From an uncultured Eubacterium sp. (GTDB lineage Bacteria > Bacillota > Clostridia > Lachnospirales > Lachnospiraceae): 14,358 nucleotides of DNA. A model generated the notes under the pieces. It was given only the letters and a program-made list of their open reading frames with translations, was not told the DNA's origin and made no database searches. The DNA lies in the NCBI GenBank assembly GCA_910583555.1, contig CAJTXO010000038.1, positions 1-14,358 on the forward strand. Direction: 5' to 3'. The position numbers were made by a program, and so were the translations under genes. Below are positions 1-6,257 of the stretch, piece after piece (position 1 is the stretch's first letter; every line of letters begins with the position of its first letter).

Positions 1-46
1 AAAAGAGAAAAATTCAGATACAGGATAAACAGAATTTACATGAATA

Positions 47-82
47 GGGACTGTTATGCTATATTGGCAACAGTCCCTTTTT
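47..82 (+). terminator. Intrinsic terminator of an upstream + strand gene
   Basis: The arms GGGACTGTT (47-55) and AACAGTCCC (69-77) are perfect 9-bp complements and are followed by five T. The T run is on the + strand side, so this should end a + strand transcript entering from the left. Two short frames run into bases 1-47 (stops at 26-28 and 45-47), either of which could be the tail of that gene, but too little is visible to identify it. Confidence 0.8.
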
Positions 83-597
83 GACAGAAAGCCAAGCAAT
101 AAAAACGGGTCCCTTTAAAGGGGGATACCATTTACCGATGATTAACTGATGATTTCCGGAGTCTGTTATCCGGATTTTTGTTGCGTTGGCCGTGGCCCGT
201 CCCCCGACGGTGTGTACATGTACTGGCTCAAGCAGATCATTTTCATACGGCCAGAAATAATATTTTTTTAAATCATGAAAAAGAAACTTCTAGCTTAAAA
301 GTGTTTTTTGTGTTATGATAAATAGGAAATCAGACATTTCACTCGATTTGGGGGCATGCAATAGCACGGGTATAAAATAACGATTTTCTTGAAAAGTTAA
401 TCACTGTATGTTCTGAAAGTCAGTGATAACAGTTTGGTTTTTGTTTTATGTTTTACTGCTATAGTTCTGGGCGTAGGTAATATCATTTTGAAAAATGAGT
501 TCTGCGCCTAGGACATCAAGAACCCTTTGCCCATAAAAGCAGCGGAAGCGCCAGAAGGTAACTGGGGCCAACGTCAGACAGAAATAAGTAAGAAAAG
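83..597. other. Gene-free stretch with structured DNA
   Basis: No ORF here has a convincing ribosome binding site. The stretch holds a small hairpin with T tail (TCCGGA at 155-160 and 169-174, then TTTTT), a promoter-like TATGAT at 314-319, an inverted repeat GTTA(A)TCACTG (396-406) with CAGTGATAAC (421-430), and a larger nested inverted repeat at 466-513 (outer arms 466-473 and 505-513, inner TCATTTT/AAAATGA). Taken together these could be one or more small RNAs or decayed sequence; nothing matches an RNA family I recognise. Confidence 0.35.
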
Positions 598-635
598 AAG
601 GACCCAAAGCTCATCGTTGTGAGCCTTGAGTCCTT
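591..635 (-). terminator. Intrinsic terminator of the xylanase gene
   Basis: The arms at 598-613 and 620-635 pair over 16 positions with two G-U wobbles when read as - strand RNA, with a six-base loop at 614-619. The - strand sequence that follows is pyrimidine-rich (CTTTTCT, 597-591). It lies about 70 bases past the xylanase stop codon and is oriented to end that transcript. Confidence 0.8.
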
Positions 636-703
636 TGTTACCGCCGCATGCAGAACCGCAGCAGTTATTCTCAACGTTCTCTATTTACTTTATCCAAAGT
701 GTA

Positions 704-2344
704 TCAACATTTCTCAAATATCCATTTCTGGCAGGAATTTCCGTAATATGTCCACTGACATACATTTGCGCCATCATTTGTGCCAAAGTTGTACACATCC
801 AGTGCCTTTTTACCGTCTGTCACTTTCGTCACAATGCCGTATACATTTGCTTCCGATGTTTTCACAACTTTGAACTTCTGAGCATCTGCCCCGTTCGCCG
901 AGTATGTCTGGATATTGACGCCATCCTCTTTTGCTCCATACTGGATATCGAGCATATAACCATTGCCATTCTTAAGTGTGAAATAACCGTCTCCCTGGTT
1001 GGACAGATACCATCTCTGCCCCTGCACACCTGATCCTGTACCAATCTCCACGTTCACGCCATCTCCGCCGATGTTGTCCTTCACCTGAAGGTATTTCTGT
1101 GCATTGATATTCTTTATGTAATACCATCCGTTCGGAATCGTCTGCCCGACGACGCTGGATGAGCCGCCGCCCGTCTGATTGCCAAAACCGGCCTCATTAT
1201 ATGCCTGAATCACACGGTAATAAGCACTCTTCGGTACATTTAACGAGGAGAAGATCAATGGCTTTTCCCCTTTGATCCATGTTACCTGATCTGACAGTCC
1301 CCACCAGGTAAGTCCGGTAATATTTCCGCCTGATTTCTTGATCTTTAATACATTTTTCATAAGTTCATACAGATAATTTGCCAGATCCGTATCCGATTTA
1401 TTCGTGGCGTCAAGCTCTGTAATCTGGACTTCAAAGCCGGCGTTTACGAATGCCTGAAGAGCGGCCGTATAATAAGATACGCTCGGGAATGTCGTTCCGA
1501 GATGAGACTGCATGCCGACGCCGTTACAGATCTTTTTCTCCGCATTGATATAGCGGATCATCGTGATGACATCATCTACTTCCATGTAAGTATTAAAGTC
1601 GTTATACATCAGGCTGACTGAATTTGTCTTGTTAAAGTAAGCCAGACAATCATATGCGTATTGGAATGCGCGTTTTACGAATGCTGGTTTGTTTCCGCAA
1701 TTGCCATAAATCTTGCTCCAGCCGGAAGGTACCGCATGAAGATATTCATTTACTACATCCCATGTGTAAACAACACTTCCATATTTGCTCGTATAAACAT
1801 GATTCATCACACTCTTTATGTAGTACTCCATACGGTTGTTCATCTGAGATTCTGAAACATAACCATAATTCGTGGAGTATCCAACCCGGAAAAACCAGTC
1901 CGGTGTCTGGCTGTGCCAGACAAGCGTGTGGGCACGTACTCCGATTCCGTTCTCGTAACAGATCTTGAGTACCTGATCGATCGTATCGAAATTGATTTTC
2001 GGGACATAGGTTTCCTGCATGGAAGATGGTACGTAGTATCCCATTTCCTTTGCTGTTTCCTGACGGATCAGGCTCGGCTGGTATCCCAGCATCGCGTCCG
2101 GTTTCATCTCATTTTCCAGAGTAATGCTGTTATAATGCGTCTTGATGTGAGAGAGTGTAGCTGGATCCCTCAACTGGTTCAATGTCACACAGTTTCCTGA
2201 ACGCCCGAACACCTTGCCATACGTGTTGAGCAAAGTTTCATTTGCCGCCTTCGATTCCGTTTTCGGCACCATGCAGCTCCCCAATACGAGCACGCCGATC
2301 AAAATAGCGGAAAACAAGCGTTTTCCTTTTAGTAACGCCTTCAT
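704..2344 (-). CDS. GH10 endo-1,4-beta-xylanase with C-terminal ricin-type CBM
   Basis: This 546-residue exported glycoside hydrolase family 10 enzyme should cleave internal beta-1,4 bonds of xylan with retention of configuration. WHSQTPDWF (143-151), the acid/base glutamate in WDVVNE (E200) and the nucleophile in ITELD (E310) are all present, so the enzyme looks intact. A Gly/Ser linker (about 389-400) leads to a ricin-type beta-trefoil carbohydrate-binding domain (about 404-546) with repeated QxW-like ends. The N-terminus has KGKR, then a hydrophobic stretch. It contains the lipobox-like LGSC (21-24) and, further on, an Ala-rich site (SKAAN, 31-35), so lipoprotein anchoring and ordinary secretion are both possible. 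I chose ATG 2344 because GGAGG sits 11 bases upstream; the frame stays open to a TTG at 2422, but that adds residues ahead of the signal peptide and lacks its own binding site. It has its own promoter and terminator, so it is probably monocistronic. Confidence 0.95.
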   Translation of the reverse strand: MKALLKGKRLFSAILIGVLVLGSCMVPKTESKAANETLLNTYGKVFGRSGNCVTLNQLRDPATLSHIKTHYNSITLENEMKPDAMLGYQPSLIRQETAKEMGYYVPSSMQETYVPKINFDTIDQVLKICYENGIGVRAHTLVWHSQTPDWFFRVGYSTNYGYVSESQMNNRMEYYIKSVMNHVYTSKYGSVVYTWDVVNEYLHAVPSGWSKIYGNCGNKPAFVKRAFQYAYDCLAYFNKTNSVSLMYNDFNTYMEVDDVITMIRYINAEKKICNGVGMQSHLGTTFPSVSYYTAALQAFVNAGFEVQITELDATNKSDTDLANYLYELMKNVLKIKKSGGNITGLTWWGLSDQVTWIKGEKPLIFSSLNVPKSAYYRVIQAYNEAGFGNQTGGGSSSVVGQTIPNGWYYIKNINAQKYLQVKDNIGGDGVNVEIGTGSGVQGQRWYLSNQGDGYFTLKNGNGYMLDIQYGAKEDGVNIQTYSANGADAQKFKVVKTSEANVYGIVTKVTDGKKALDVYNFGTNDGANVCQWTYYGNSCQKWIFEKC

Positions 2345-2373
2345 TTTACGTAAAACCTCCAATATTTTTTTAT

Positions 2374-2394
2374 TCAGCTTTGGCAACACCCCAT
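2374..2394 (-). other. Possible six-codon leader ORF (MGCCQS) upstream of the xylanase
   Basis: The xylanase leader carries a perfect AAGGAGG at 2417-2411 on the - strand that no normal start codon uses at normal spacing. The nearest ATG (2394), 16 bases on, opens a six-codon frame with tandem Cys codons that closes just before the xylanase binding site. The spacing is long for efficient initiation, so this may be chance or a decayed start. Confidence 0.2.
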
Positions 2395-2449
2395 AATCGT
2401 AACCCAGATACCTCCTTCCCAAAATATTTGACCCTCAAAGCTTATCCAC

Positions 2450-2479
2450 AGTGTAACACCGATTTGTTTTCACTGTCAA
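2450..2479 (-). promoter_or_regulatory. Sigma-A-like promoter of the xylanase
   Basis: On the - strand there is a consensus -35 TTGACA (2479-2474), an 18-base spacer and a -10 TACACT (2455-2450). The predicted start near 2443 leaves a leader of about 100 bases. No catabolite-repression (cre) palindrome was recognised around it. Confidence 0.65.
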
Positions 2480-2488
2480 TCCTATACC

Positions 2489-2518
2489 GGAATTACGTTT
2501 ATAAAAGTTTTTAATTCC
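2489..2518 (-). terminator. Weak hairpin after the fructosamine kinase gene
   Basis: GGAATTA and TAATTCC form 7-bp arms just past the kinase stop codon. There is no T run after the stem, so termination would be poor and transcripts may read into the xylanase region. Confidence 0.3.
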
Positions 2519-2523
2519 CCTTA

Positions 2524-3492
2524 TTAGTTTACAAAATATACCGCAATAGTTCTAATTACGGAGGAAAGATAGCTGCTCCCAAACATATTCAAATGATTCA
2601 ACAGCTGATAGAGGTTATACAGATCCCTCCGGCGCTCATACCCCGGCTGCAGCGCGAAAACCTCCCTGTACGCCTCGTAAAACTGCCGCGGAAATCCGCC
2701 GAACAATTCCGTCATGGCAAGGTCCGCCTCGGCGTGTCCGACATAGGCCGCCGGGTCGATCATCCATGCTTTTCCGTCATTTCCCGTAATGACATTTCCC
2801 GACCACAGATCCCCGTGCAGCAGCGACGGGTGTTCCGGTTCCAAAAGCCACTCGTCCAAATGGGAGAGCAGCCTGTCCACCTTTCTCAGCTGCGCTGCGC
2901 TGAAATAATGCGCCGCCTGACGAAACTGGGGTTCCAGGCGGCAGTCCCGGAAAAAGCTGACCCAGCTGTCGTGTACCTTGTTGTGCTGCTCCCGGCTGCC
3001 GATGTAATTGTCCTGGAAAAACCCAAACTTCCCGCCGTTGGTAAACGCCGCCGTAGGAGCCTTGTGCAGCGCCGCCAGCTCACGCGCGAAAGTCTCCCAG
3101 TAATGTCTGCTACGCTTCGCCCCCTGAATGTACTCCAGAAGCAGAAAAGAAAAACCACCGGCCGTCTCACGGCCGTTGTTCGTCCCGCTGCCATTATCCG
3201 TCCCACTGCAAATGACACGGGGTGTCCCGACTGCTCCGCTCTGCGCGATCGCCGCGAGTCCGGCCGCTTCCGCTTTAAAGAAACACTCTTTTTTCAGTTC
3301 GTTCGTTTTCATGAAAACGTATGACCCGTCTGACAGGCCAAGACGATATGCCAGGTTGATATCCCCGCCGGTGATGCGCTCCTTTTGTATGATCTGACTG
3401 ACGCCTCCTGGCTTTGATCCTCCAAGCAACGAGGAAATGGCAGCCTCTAATGAGTCAAAATGCGGTAATGACATGCCAGTTATATTGTCCAT
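2524..3492 (-). CDS. Fructosamine kinase family protein
   Basis: This 322-residue protein belongs to the fructosamine-3-kinase / ketosamine kinase family, aminoglycoside-phosphotransferase-like cytosolic kinases that phosphorylate sugar adducts on amines so the adduct falls off. Visible motifs are the ATP-site lysine in VFMKTN (K62), the catalytic loop HGDLWSGN (226-233, D228 the likely base) and the metal-binding IDPA (245-248) followed by GHAEADLAM, a family hallmark. The length is normal. Residues 96-113 are a low-complexity Gly/Asn/Ser/Thr-rich insertion between the N-lobe and the hinge. The start at 3492 has GAGGAGG seven bases upstream. The substrate in bacteria is usually unknown; protein repair or use of small glycated amines are both possible. 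Its own promoter, with an inverted repeat on the -10, suggests specific control. Confidence 0.88.
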   Translation of the reverse strand: MDNITGMSLPHFDSLEAAISSLLGGSKPGGVSQIIQKERITGGDINLAYRLGLSDGSYVFMKTNELKKECFFKAEAAGLAAIAQSGAVGTPRVICSGTDNGSGTNNGRETAGGFSFLLLEYIQGAKRSRHYWETFARELAALHKAPTAAFTNGGKFGFFQDNYIGSREQHNKVHDSWVSFFRDCRLEPQFRQAAHYFSAAQLRKVDRLLSHLDEWLLEPEHPSLLHGDLWSGNVITGNDGKAWMIDPAAYVGHAEADLAMTELFGGFPRQFYEAYREVFALQPGYERRRDLYNLYQLLNHLNMFGSSYLSSVIRTIAVYFVN

Positions 3493-3523
3493 ATTGCAAT
3501 CCTCCTCTTACTTTTCCAAATTT

Positions 3524-3538
3524 GCCAGCGCAGCTGGC
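3524..3538 (-). promoter_or_regulatory. Small hairpin in the kinase mRNA leader
   Basis: GCCAGC and GCTGGC flank the triplet GCA, giving a compact 6-bp stem about 17 bases before the ribosome binding site of the fructosamine kinase gene. No T run follows. It may only stabilise the leader. Confidence 0.35.
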
Positions 3539-3563
3539 ACAAACAATCCGTAGTTTCATTCAC

Positions 3564-3608
3564 ACTTGAACCTGAATCAAGTATAGACTATTTCAGGCAG
3601 GCTGTAAA
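3564..3608 (-). promoter_or_regulatory. Kinase promoter with an overlapping inverted repeat
   Basis: The - strand reads -35 TTTACA (3608-3603), a 17-base spacer and -10 TATACT (3585-3580). An inverted repeat ACTTGA-N7-TCAAGT spans 3564-3582 and overlaps the -10, a position where a bound protein would block transcription. The cognate repressor is not visible in the window. Confidence 0.6.
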
Positions 3609-3646
3609 GCATCTGGCATTCCGACACCCTTCGACACCCCGCCGCA

Positions 3647-3652
3647 TATAAT
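3647..3652 (+). promoter_or_regulatory. Possible -10 for the DUF4474 / phosphoesterase pair
   Basis: A consensus TATAAT lies 31 bases ahead of the start codon at 3684. No good -35 is found at 17 bases. Instead there are two direct copies of CGACACCC (3622-3629 and 3632-3639), ten bases apart, which could be an activator site on one helical face. Confidence 0.4.
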
Positions 3653-3683
3653 AAAGCAACAAACCAAAGAAGGGGAAAATCTG

Positions 3684-4604
3684 ATGAAACACATCCTGCT
3701 TTTCCTGATCATATTGTTGATCCTTTTCATCTTGTTACTGATTCTTTTGCACTTTCACCGCAAAAAAAAGCGGCTGATCCGTAAGATCTGCCACCTGTCC
3801 ATGCACGACAAATGCCATTTTTTAAATGAAATCTGCGAACCGCTCGGCTACCGGTATGAGTCCTGGCAGGACATCTTCACGAGCACAACTGACGCCTGGC
3901 AGAAATATTATGGCTACGGAGATATTTACGATAAGCTGGCGCCTTTTGGCTGCATGGTTTTCGACTCCCTGCCGCTCTACTTTGACTATGGTGGAAAAAC
4001 GTGGCTGATCGAGTGCTGGAAAGGGCAGTATGGCATCAATACTGGAAGTGAGGTCGGAGTGTACCGCGCTGATGGCATCGTGCCGCCGGAGAAGCGGAAG
4101 ACAACGATGTTCGCAGCAGTATCGGAATACGAATTTCTCGATATGAGGAGCGAGCTCATCTACCGGGGGCGTCCTGTCGCCAACGTAAGCGCCGCCCACT
4201 GGTGGCTCACGATCTTTTCAATGGGACATTTTTCGAACCCCCGCGACCTGACGCTGAATGTCTCGATCCGGTTTCCGGATGTTGATATGAGGAATGCTTT
4301 TATAGATGCCCTGCTTCTGGCCGGCTGCGAACCGGATTCCATCGGAATCTGTTTTAACACCGTGCTCTTTACCTTCGCGCCGCGCTGCCATAAGGTCGGT
4401 TTCCTGAAATGGCTCGTGCTGCTCAAGATCCGCCTGTTCTGCTGTCTGTATCGTTTTGTCACGCGGCCGTTTTCATGTACCTGCGACAAGCTGCTGTACC
4501 TTTACCTCTATCTGCCGTTTGCCTTCCGCCACATGCTCCGGTTAAAGAGGTTTAAACATCACAGAAAGGAGTACCGATATGGGCTGCCGCCAGAGATTAA
4601 ATAA
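3684..4604 (+). CDS. Membrane-anchored DUF4474-like protein
   Basis: This is a 306-residue protein of unknown function. An N-terminal hydrophobic segment (about 3-23) followed by HRKKKR is an uncleaved membrane anchor; the basic flank predicts that the bulk stays in the cytoplasm. The central part, including KTWLIECWKGQYGIN (105-119) and SEVGVY (122-127), resembles the DUF4474 domain as I recall it. A second hydrophobic, Cys-containing stretch at 240-285 could touch the membrane again. The start has GAAGGGG eight bases upstream. Its end overlaps the phosphoesterase gene by 26 bases, so the two are very likely translated from one mRNA and may act together. I cannot assign a biochemical function. 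Confidence 0.75.
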   Translation: MKHILLFLIILLILFILLLILLHFHRKKKRLIRKICHLSMHDKCHFLNEICEPLGYRYESWQDIFTSTTDAWQKYYGYGDIYDKLAPFGCMVFDSLPLYFDYGGKTWLIECWKGQYGINTGSEVGVYRADGIVPPEKRKTTMFAAVSEYEFLDMRSELIYRGRPVANVSAAHWWLTIFSMGHFSNPRDLTLNVSIRFPDVDMRNAFIDALLLAGCEPDSIGICFNTVLFTFAPRCHKVGFLKWLVLLKIRLFCCLYRFVTRPFSCTCDKLLYLYLYLPFAFRHMLRLKRFKHHRKEYRYGLPPEIK

Positions 4605-5490
4605 ATCCTTTAAAAACGCTCCCGTATTGCCGCTGTCATTCGCAGACAACTACGTGCTGTTCAGTGACTGCCACCGCGGGAACGGAACGCACAATGATAA
4701 TTTCCTGAGGAACGAACACCTGTATATCGCAGCACTCCGCTATTATTATAACCGCGGGTTTACCTATATTGAACTGGGAGACGGGGATGAACTGTGGGAA
4801 AACCAGAGCATGGAACCGATCAAAGAGGTACACAGTGATGTATTTGGACTGCTGTCGCAGTTTTATCAAGAAAAACGGTTGTATATGATTTATGGGAATC
4901 ACGATATGGTAAAAAAATATCCTTCCTTCTGCAAACGAAAATGTGATTCCTATTACTGCACCTCACGTCAGTGTACCCGGCCTCTTTTTCCCGGTATTAC
5001 GTTCTATCCCGCAATCATCCTGCGCGATCCGGCCAGTGGAAAGAGCCTGTATCTGACGCACGGCCACCAGGCGTCGCTGATGAACTCGACTTTATGGCCG
5101 GTGAACCGCTTTCTCGTGCGTTATGTGTGGAAACCGCTGGAACAGGTCGGAATTCTGGATCCGACGAGCGCAGCAAAAAACTATACCACGAAACAGCGCT
5201 CCGAAACACGACTTGTCTCCTGGGCCAAAGAATACAACCGCACACTAGTTACCGGCCATACACACCGGCCGATGATGTGCACCGAACAGTCACCTTACCT
5301 GAACACCGGCAGCTGCGTACACCCTTACTGTGTCACCTGCATCGAAGTGCGCGGTTGTGAGCTCACCCTCGTAAAATGGTATATGGACGCGCATGATAAC
5401 GGAAGTTTGTACGTAGAACGGGAAGAACTTGCGGATGCCAGCTATTGTGCTGAGGCCATCCGCATCTCCAACGCCACATCAGTTTGCTAA
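4579..5490 (+). CDS. Calcineurin-like metallophosphoesterase
   Basis: This 303-residue protein has all the metal-binding signatures of the calcineurin-like phosphoesterase fold: SDCH (D30, H32), GDGDE (67-71), GNHD (N107, H108), HGH (H161, H163) and GHTH (H227, H229). Such enzymes use a two-metal centre to hydrolyse phosphomono- or diesters; the order of motifs recalls the LpxH/UDP-diacylglucosamine group, but a Gram-positive host makes that substrate unlikely. The middle (118-135) is Cys-rich (five Cys), which might bind another metal. No signal peptide is seen, so it is probably cytosolic and may be recruited by its membrane-anchored partner. The start at 4579 has AAGGAG seven bases upstream, inside the preceding gene. 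The substrate is not predictable from the sequence. Confidence 0.88.
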   Translation: MGCRQRLNKSFKNAPVLPLSFADNYVLFSDCHRGNGTHNDNFLRNEHLYIAALRYYYNRGFTYIELGDGDELWENQSMEPIKEVHSDVFGLLSQFYQEKRLYMIYGNHDMVKKYPSFCKRKCDSYYCTSRQCTRPLFPGITFYPAIILRDPASGKSLYLTHGHQASLMNSTLWPVNRFLVRYVWKPLEQVGILDPTSAAKNYTTKQRSETRLVSWAKEYNRTLVTGHTHRPMMCTEQSPYLNTGSCVHPYCVTCIEVRGCELTLVKWYMDAHDNGSLYVEREELADASYCAEAIRISNATSVC

Positions 5491-6035
5491 CGCGTATTCA
5501 TCATCGTCCGCAGAAGCATGATATGGTACTCTTCGTCGAGAATGATCCGTTCCAGCACCGCGTTCACCCCTCGGTCGTTTATCATCCGGATGTGCATCTC
5601 ATATTGTTTGATCGCCCCCTGTTCGGCTTCGATATCGGCCTGGAGCATGGGCCCTACATTCCCCGGGATCTGAAGATATTCCGGCGTCCACATCATCGCC
5701 TTTCCGTTTTGGTAGCGCGCCGTAAAATCGACGGTCCCGCCGAGCAGAAAGATCAGTTCTCCCAGTTTTTGCAGGTGCATCATCTCTGCCATGGCGATGC
5801 CTAATATCGTTTTTGCCAGCGCGCACCTCTCAGCGGACATCCGGTTTTCATTGTTGATATACTGCGTGATCGCTGACATTTCCGAAACCGATCCACAGTA
5901 ATCCACACTGAGAAGATTGGCGTACGCCGGATTTTTCTCCTGCACCTGGATCGGCGGATACGGCAGATCCATCATGATGGGACGAATGCCTGCAAAACTG
6001 CAGTCATTGACAAGGACATTTCTTTTTTCTTCCAT
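5487..6035 (-). CDS. Ferritin-like di-metal protein (Mn-catalase/CotJC-like)
   Basis: This 182-residue protein is predicted to be a four-helix bundle with a dinuclear metal site. Candidate ligands are E52 (SEMSAI), the pair E84/H87 in AEMMH, E136 or E138 in DIEAE, and the pair E168/H171 in DEEYH. The N-terminal LPYPPIQ...NPAYANLL pattern recalls the CotJC / manganese-catalase branch rather than 24-mer ferritin. It could store iron, remove peroxide, or be a spore-coat component; I cannot decide between these. The gene follows the feo operon on the same strand, 84 bases after the Cys-rich peptide, suggesting an iron-related role. The start has GGAG seven bases upstream, but that site is buried in a long inverted repeat. 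Its stop codon overlaps the stop of the convergent phosphoesterase gene. Confidence 0.82.
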   Translation of the reverse strand: MEEKRNVLVNDCSFAGIRPIMMDLPYPPIQVQEKNPAYANLLSVDYCGSVSEMSAITQYINNENRMSAERCALAKTILGIAMAEMMHLQKLGELIFLLGGTVDFTARYQNGKAMMWTPEYLQIPGNVGPMLQADIEAEQGAIKQYEMHIRMINDRGVNAVLERIILDEEYHIMLLRTMMNTR

Positions 6036-6037
6036 GA

Positions 6038-6081
6038 AAAAACTCCAATATATTTGTTCTATAAAATATACTGGAGTTTTT
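6038..6081 (-). promoter_or_regulatory. 44-bp palindrome holding the ribosome binding site of the ferritin-like gene
   Basis: The outer arms are 10 bp (AAAAACTCCA at 6038-6047, TGGAGTTTTT at 6072-6081). After one mismatch come 7 more paired bases and an 8-base loop at 6056-6063. On the - strand the 3' arm contains the GGAG binding site and ends in six T, so it could both terminate the feo transcript and hide the start of the ferritin-like gene. A candidate promoter also overlaps it (-35 TTTAAC at 6087-6082, 18-base spacer, -10 TATAGA at 6063-6058). In that case a transcript would start inside the repeat and the dyad would act as an operator. Confidence 0.6.
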
Positions 6082-6119
6082 GTTAAATTATTCCGCTGGA
6101 AAGCGCGTTCGCCGCCGTA

Positions 6120-6257
6120 TCACTTATGACAGCCGCCACAGTGCCTGCAGTCGCCGCCGCACTGTATGGATTTTCCGTTTTTCTTATCCTTTATCATGCT
6201 TCGCACGGCTAGCGCCGCCGCCGAAATAACGATAACTAAAACTACTGCCGTCCCCAT
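6120..6257 (-). CDS. FeoB-associated Cys-rich membrane peptide
   Basis: This 45-residue peptide is very short for ORF calling but well supported. It has one hydrophobic helix (about 4-18), a basic stretch (MIKDKKNGK, 21-29) and a C-terminal cluster C33-x3-C37-x2-C40-x2-C43-H. That architecture matches the FeoB-associated Cys-rich membrane proteins found next to feoB in Firmicutes, whose role (possibly iron handling at the exit of FeoB, analogous to FeoC) is not established. Its ATG overlaps the last 16 bases of feoB, with AGGGGG eight bases upstream inside feoB, so translation is probably coupled. The Cys/His cluster could bind Fe(II) or an iron-sulfur cluster; this is inference. Confidence 0.85.
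   Translation of the reverse strand: MGTAVVLVIVISAAALAVRSMIKDKKNGKSIQCGGDCRHCGGCHK

Noticed and set aside
111..122. CCCTTTAAAGGG palindrome as a regulatory site
   Set aside because: Only 12 bases with no promoter or gene in register; likely chance or part of local structure.
149..280. 43-codon + strand frame starting ATG 149 (contains YMYWLKQII)
   Set aside because: No ribosome binding site, passes through a T-tailed hairpin, and resembles no family I know.
2593..3324. Long + strand frame opposite the fructosamine kinase
   Set aside because: It is antisense to a gene with intact catalytic motifs and has the Arg/Pro-rich composition of a shadow frame.
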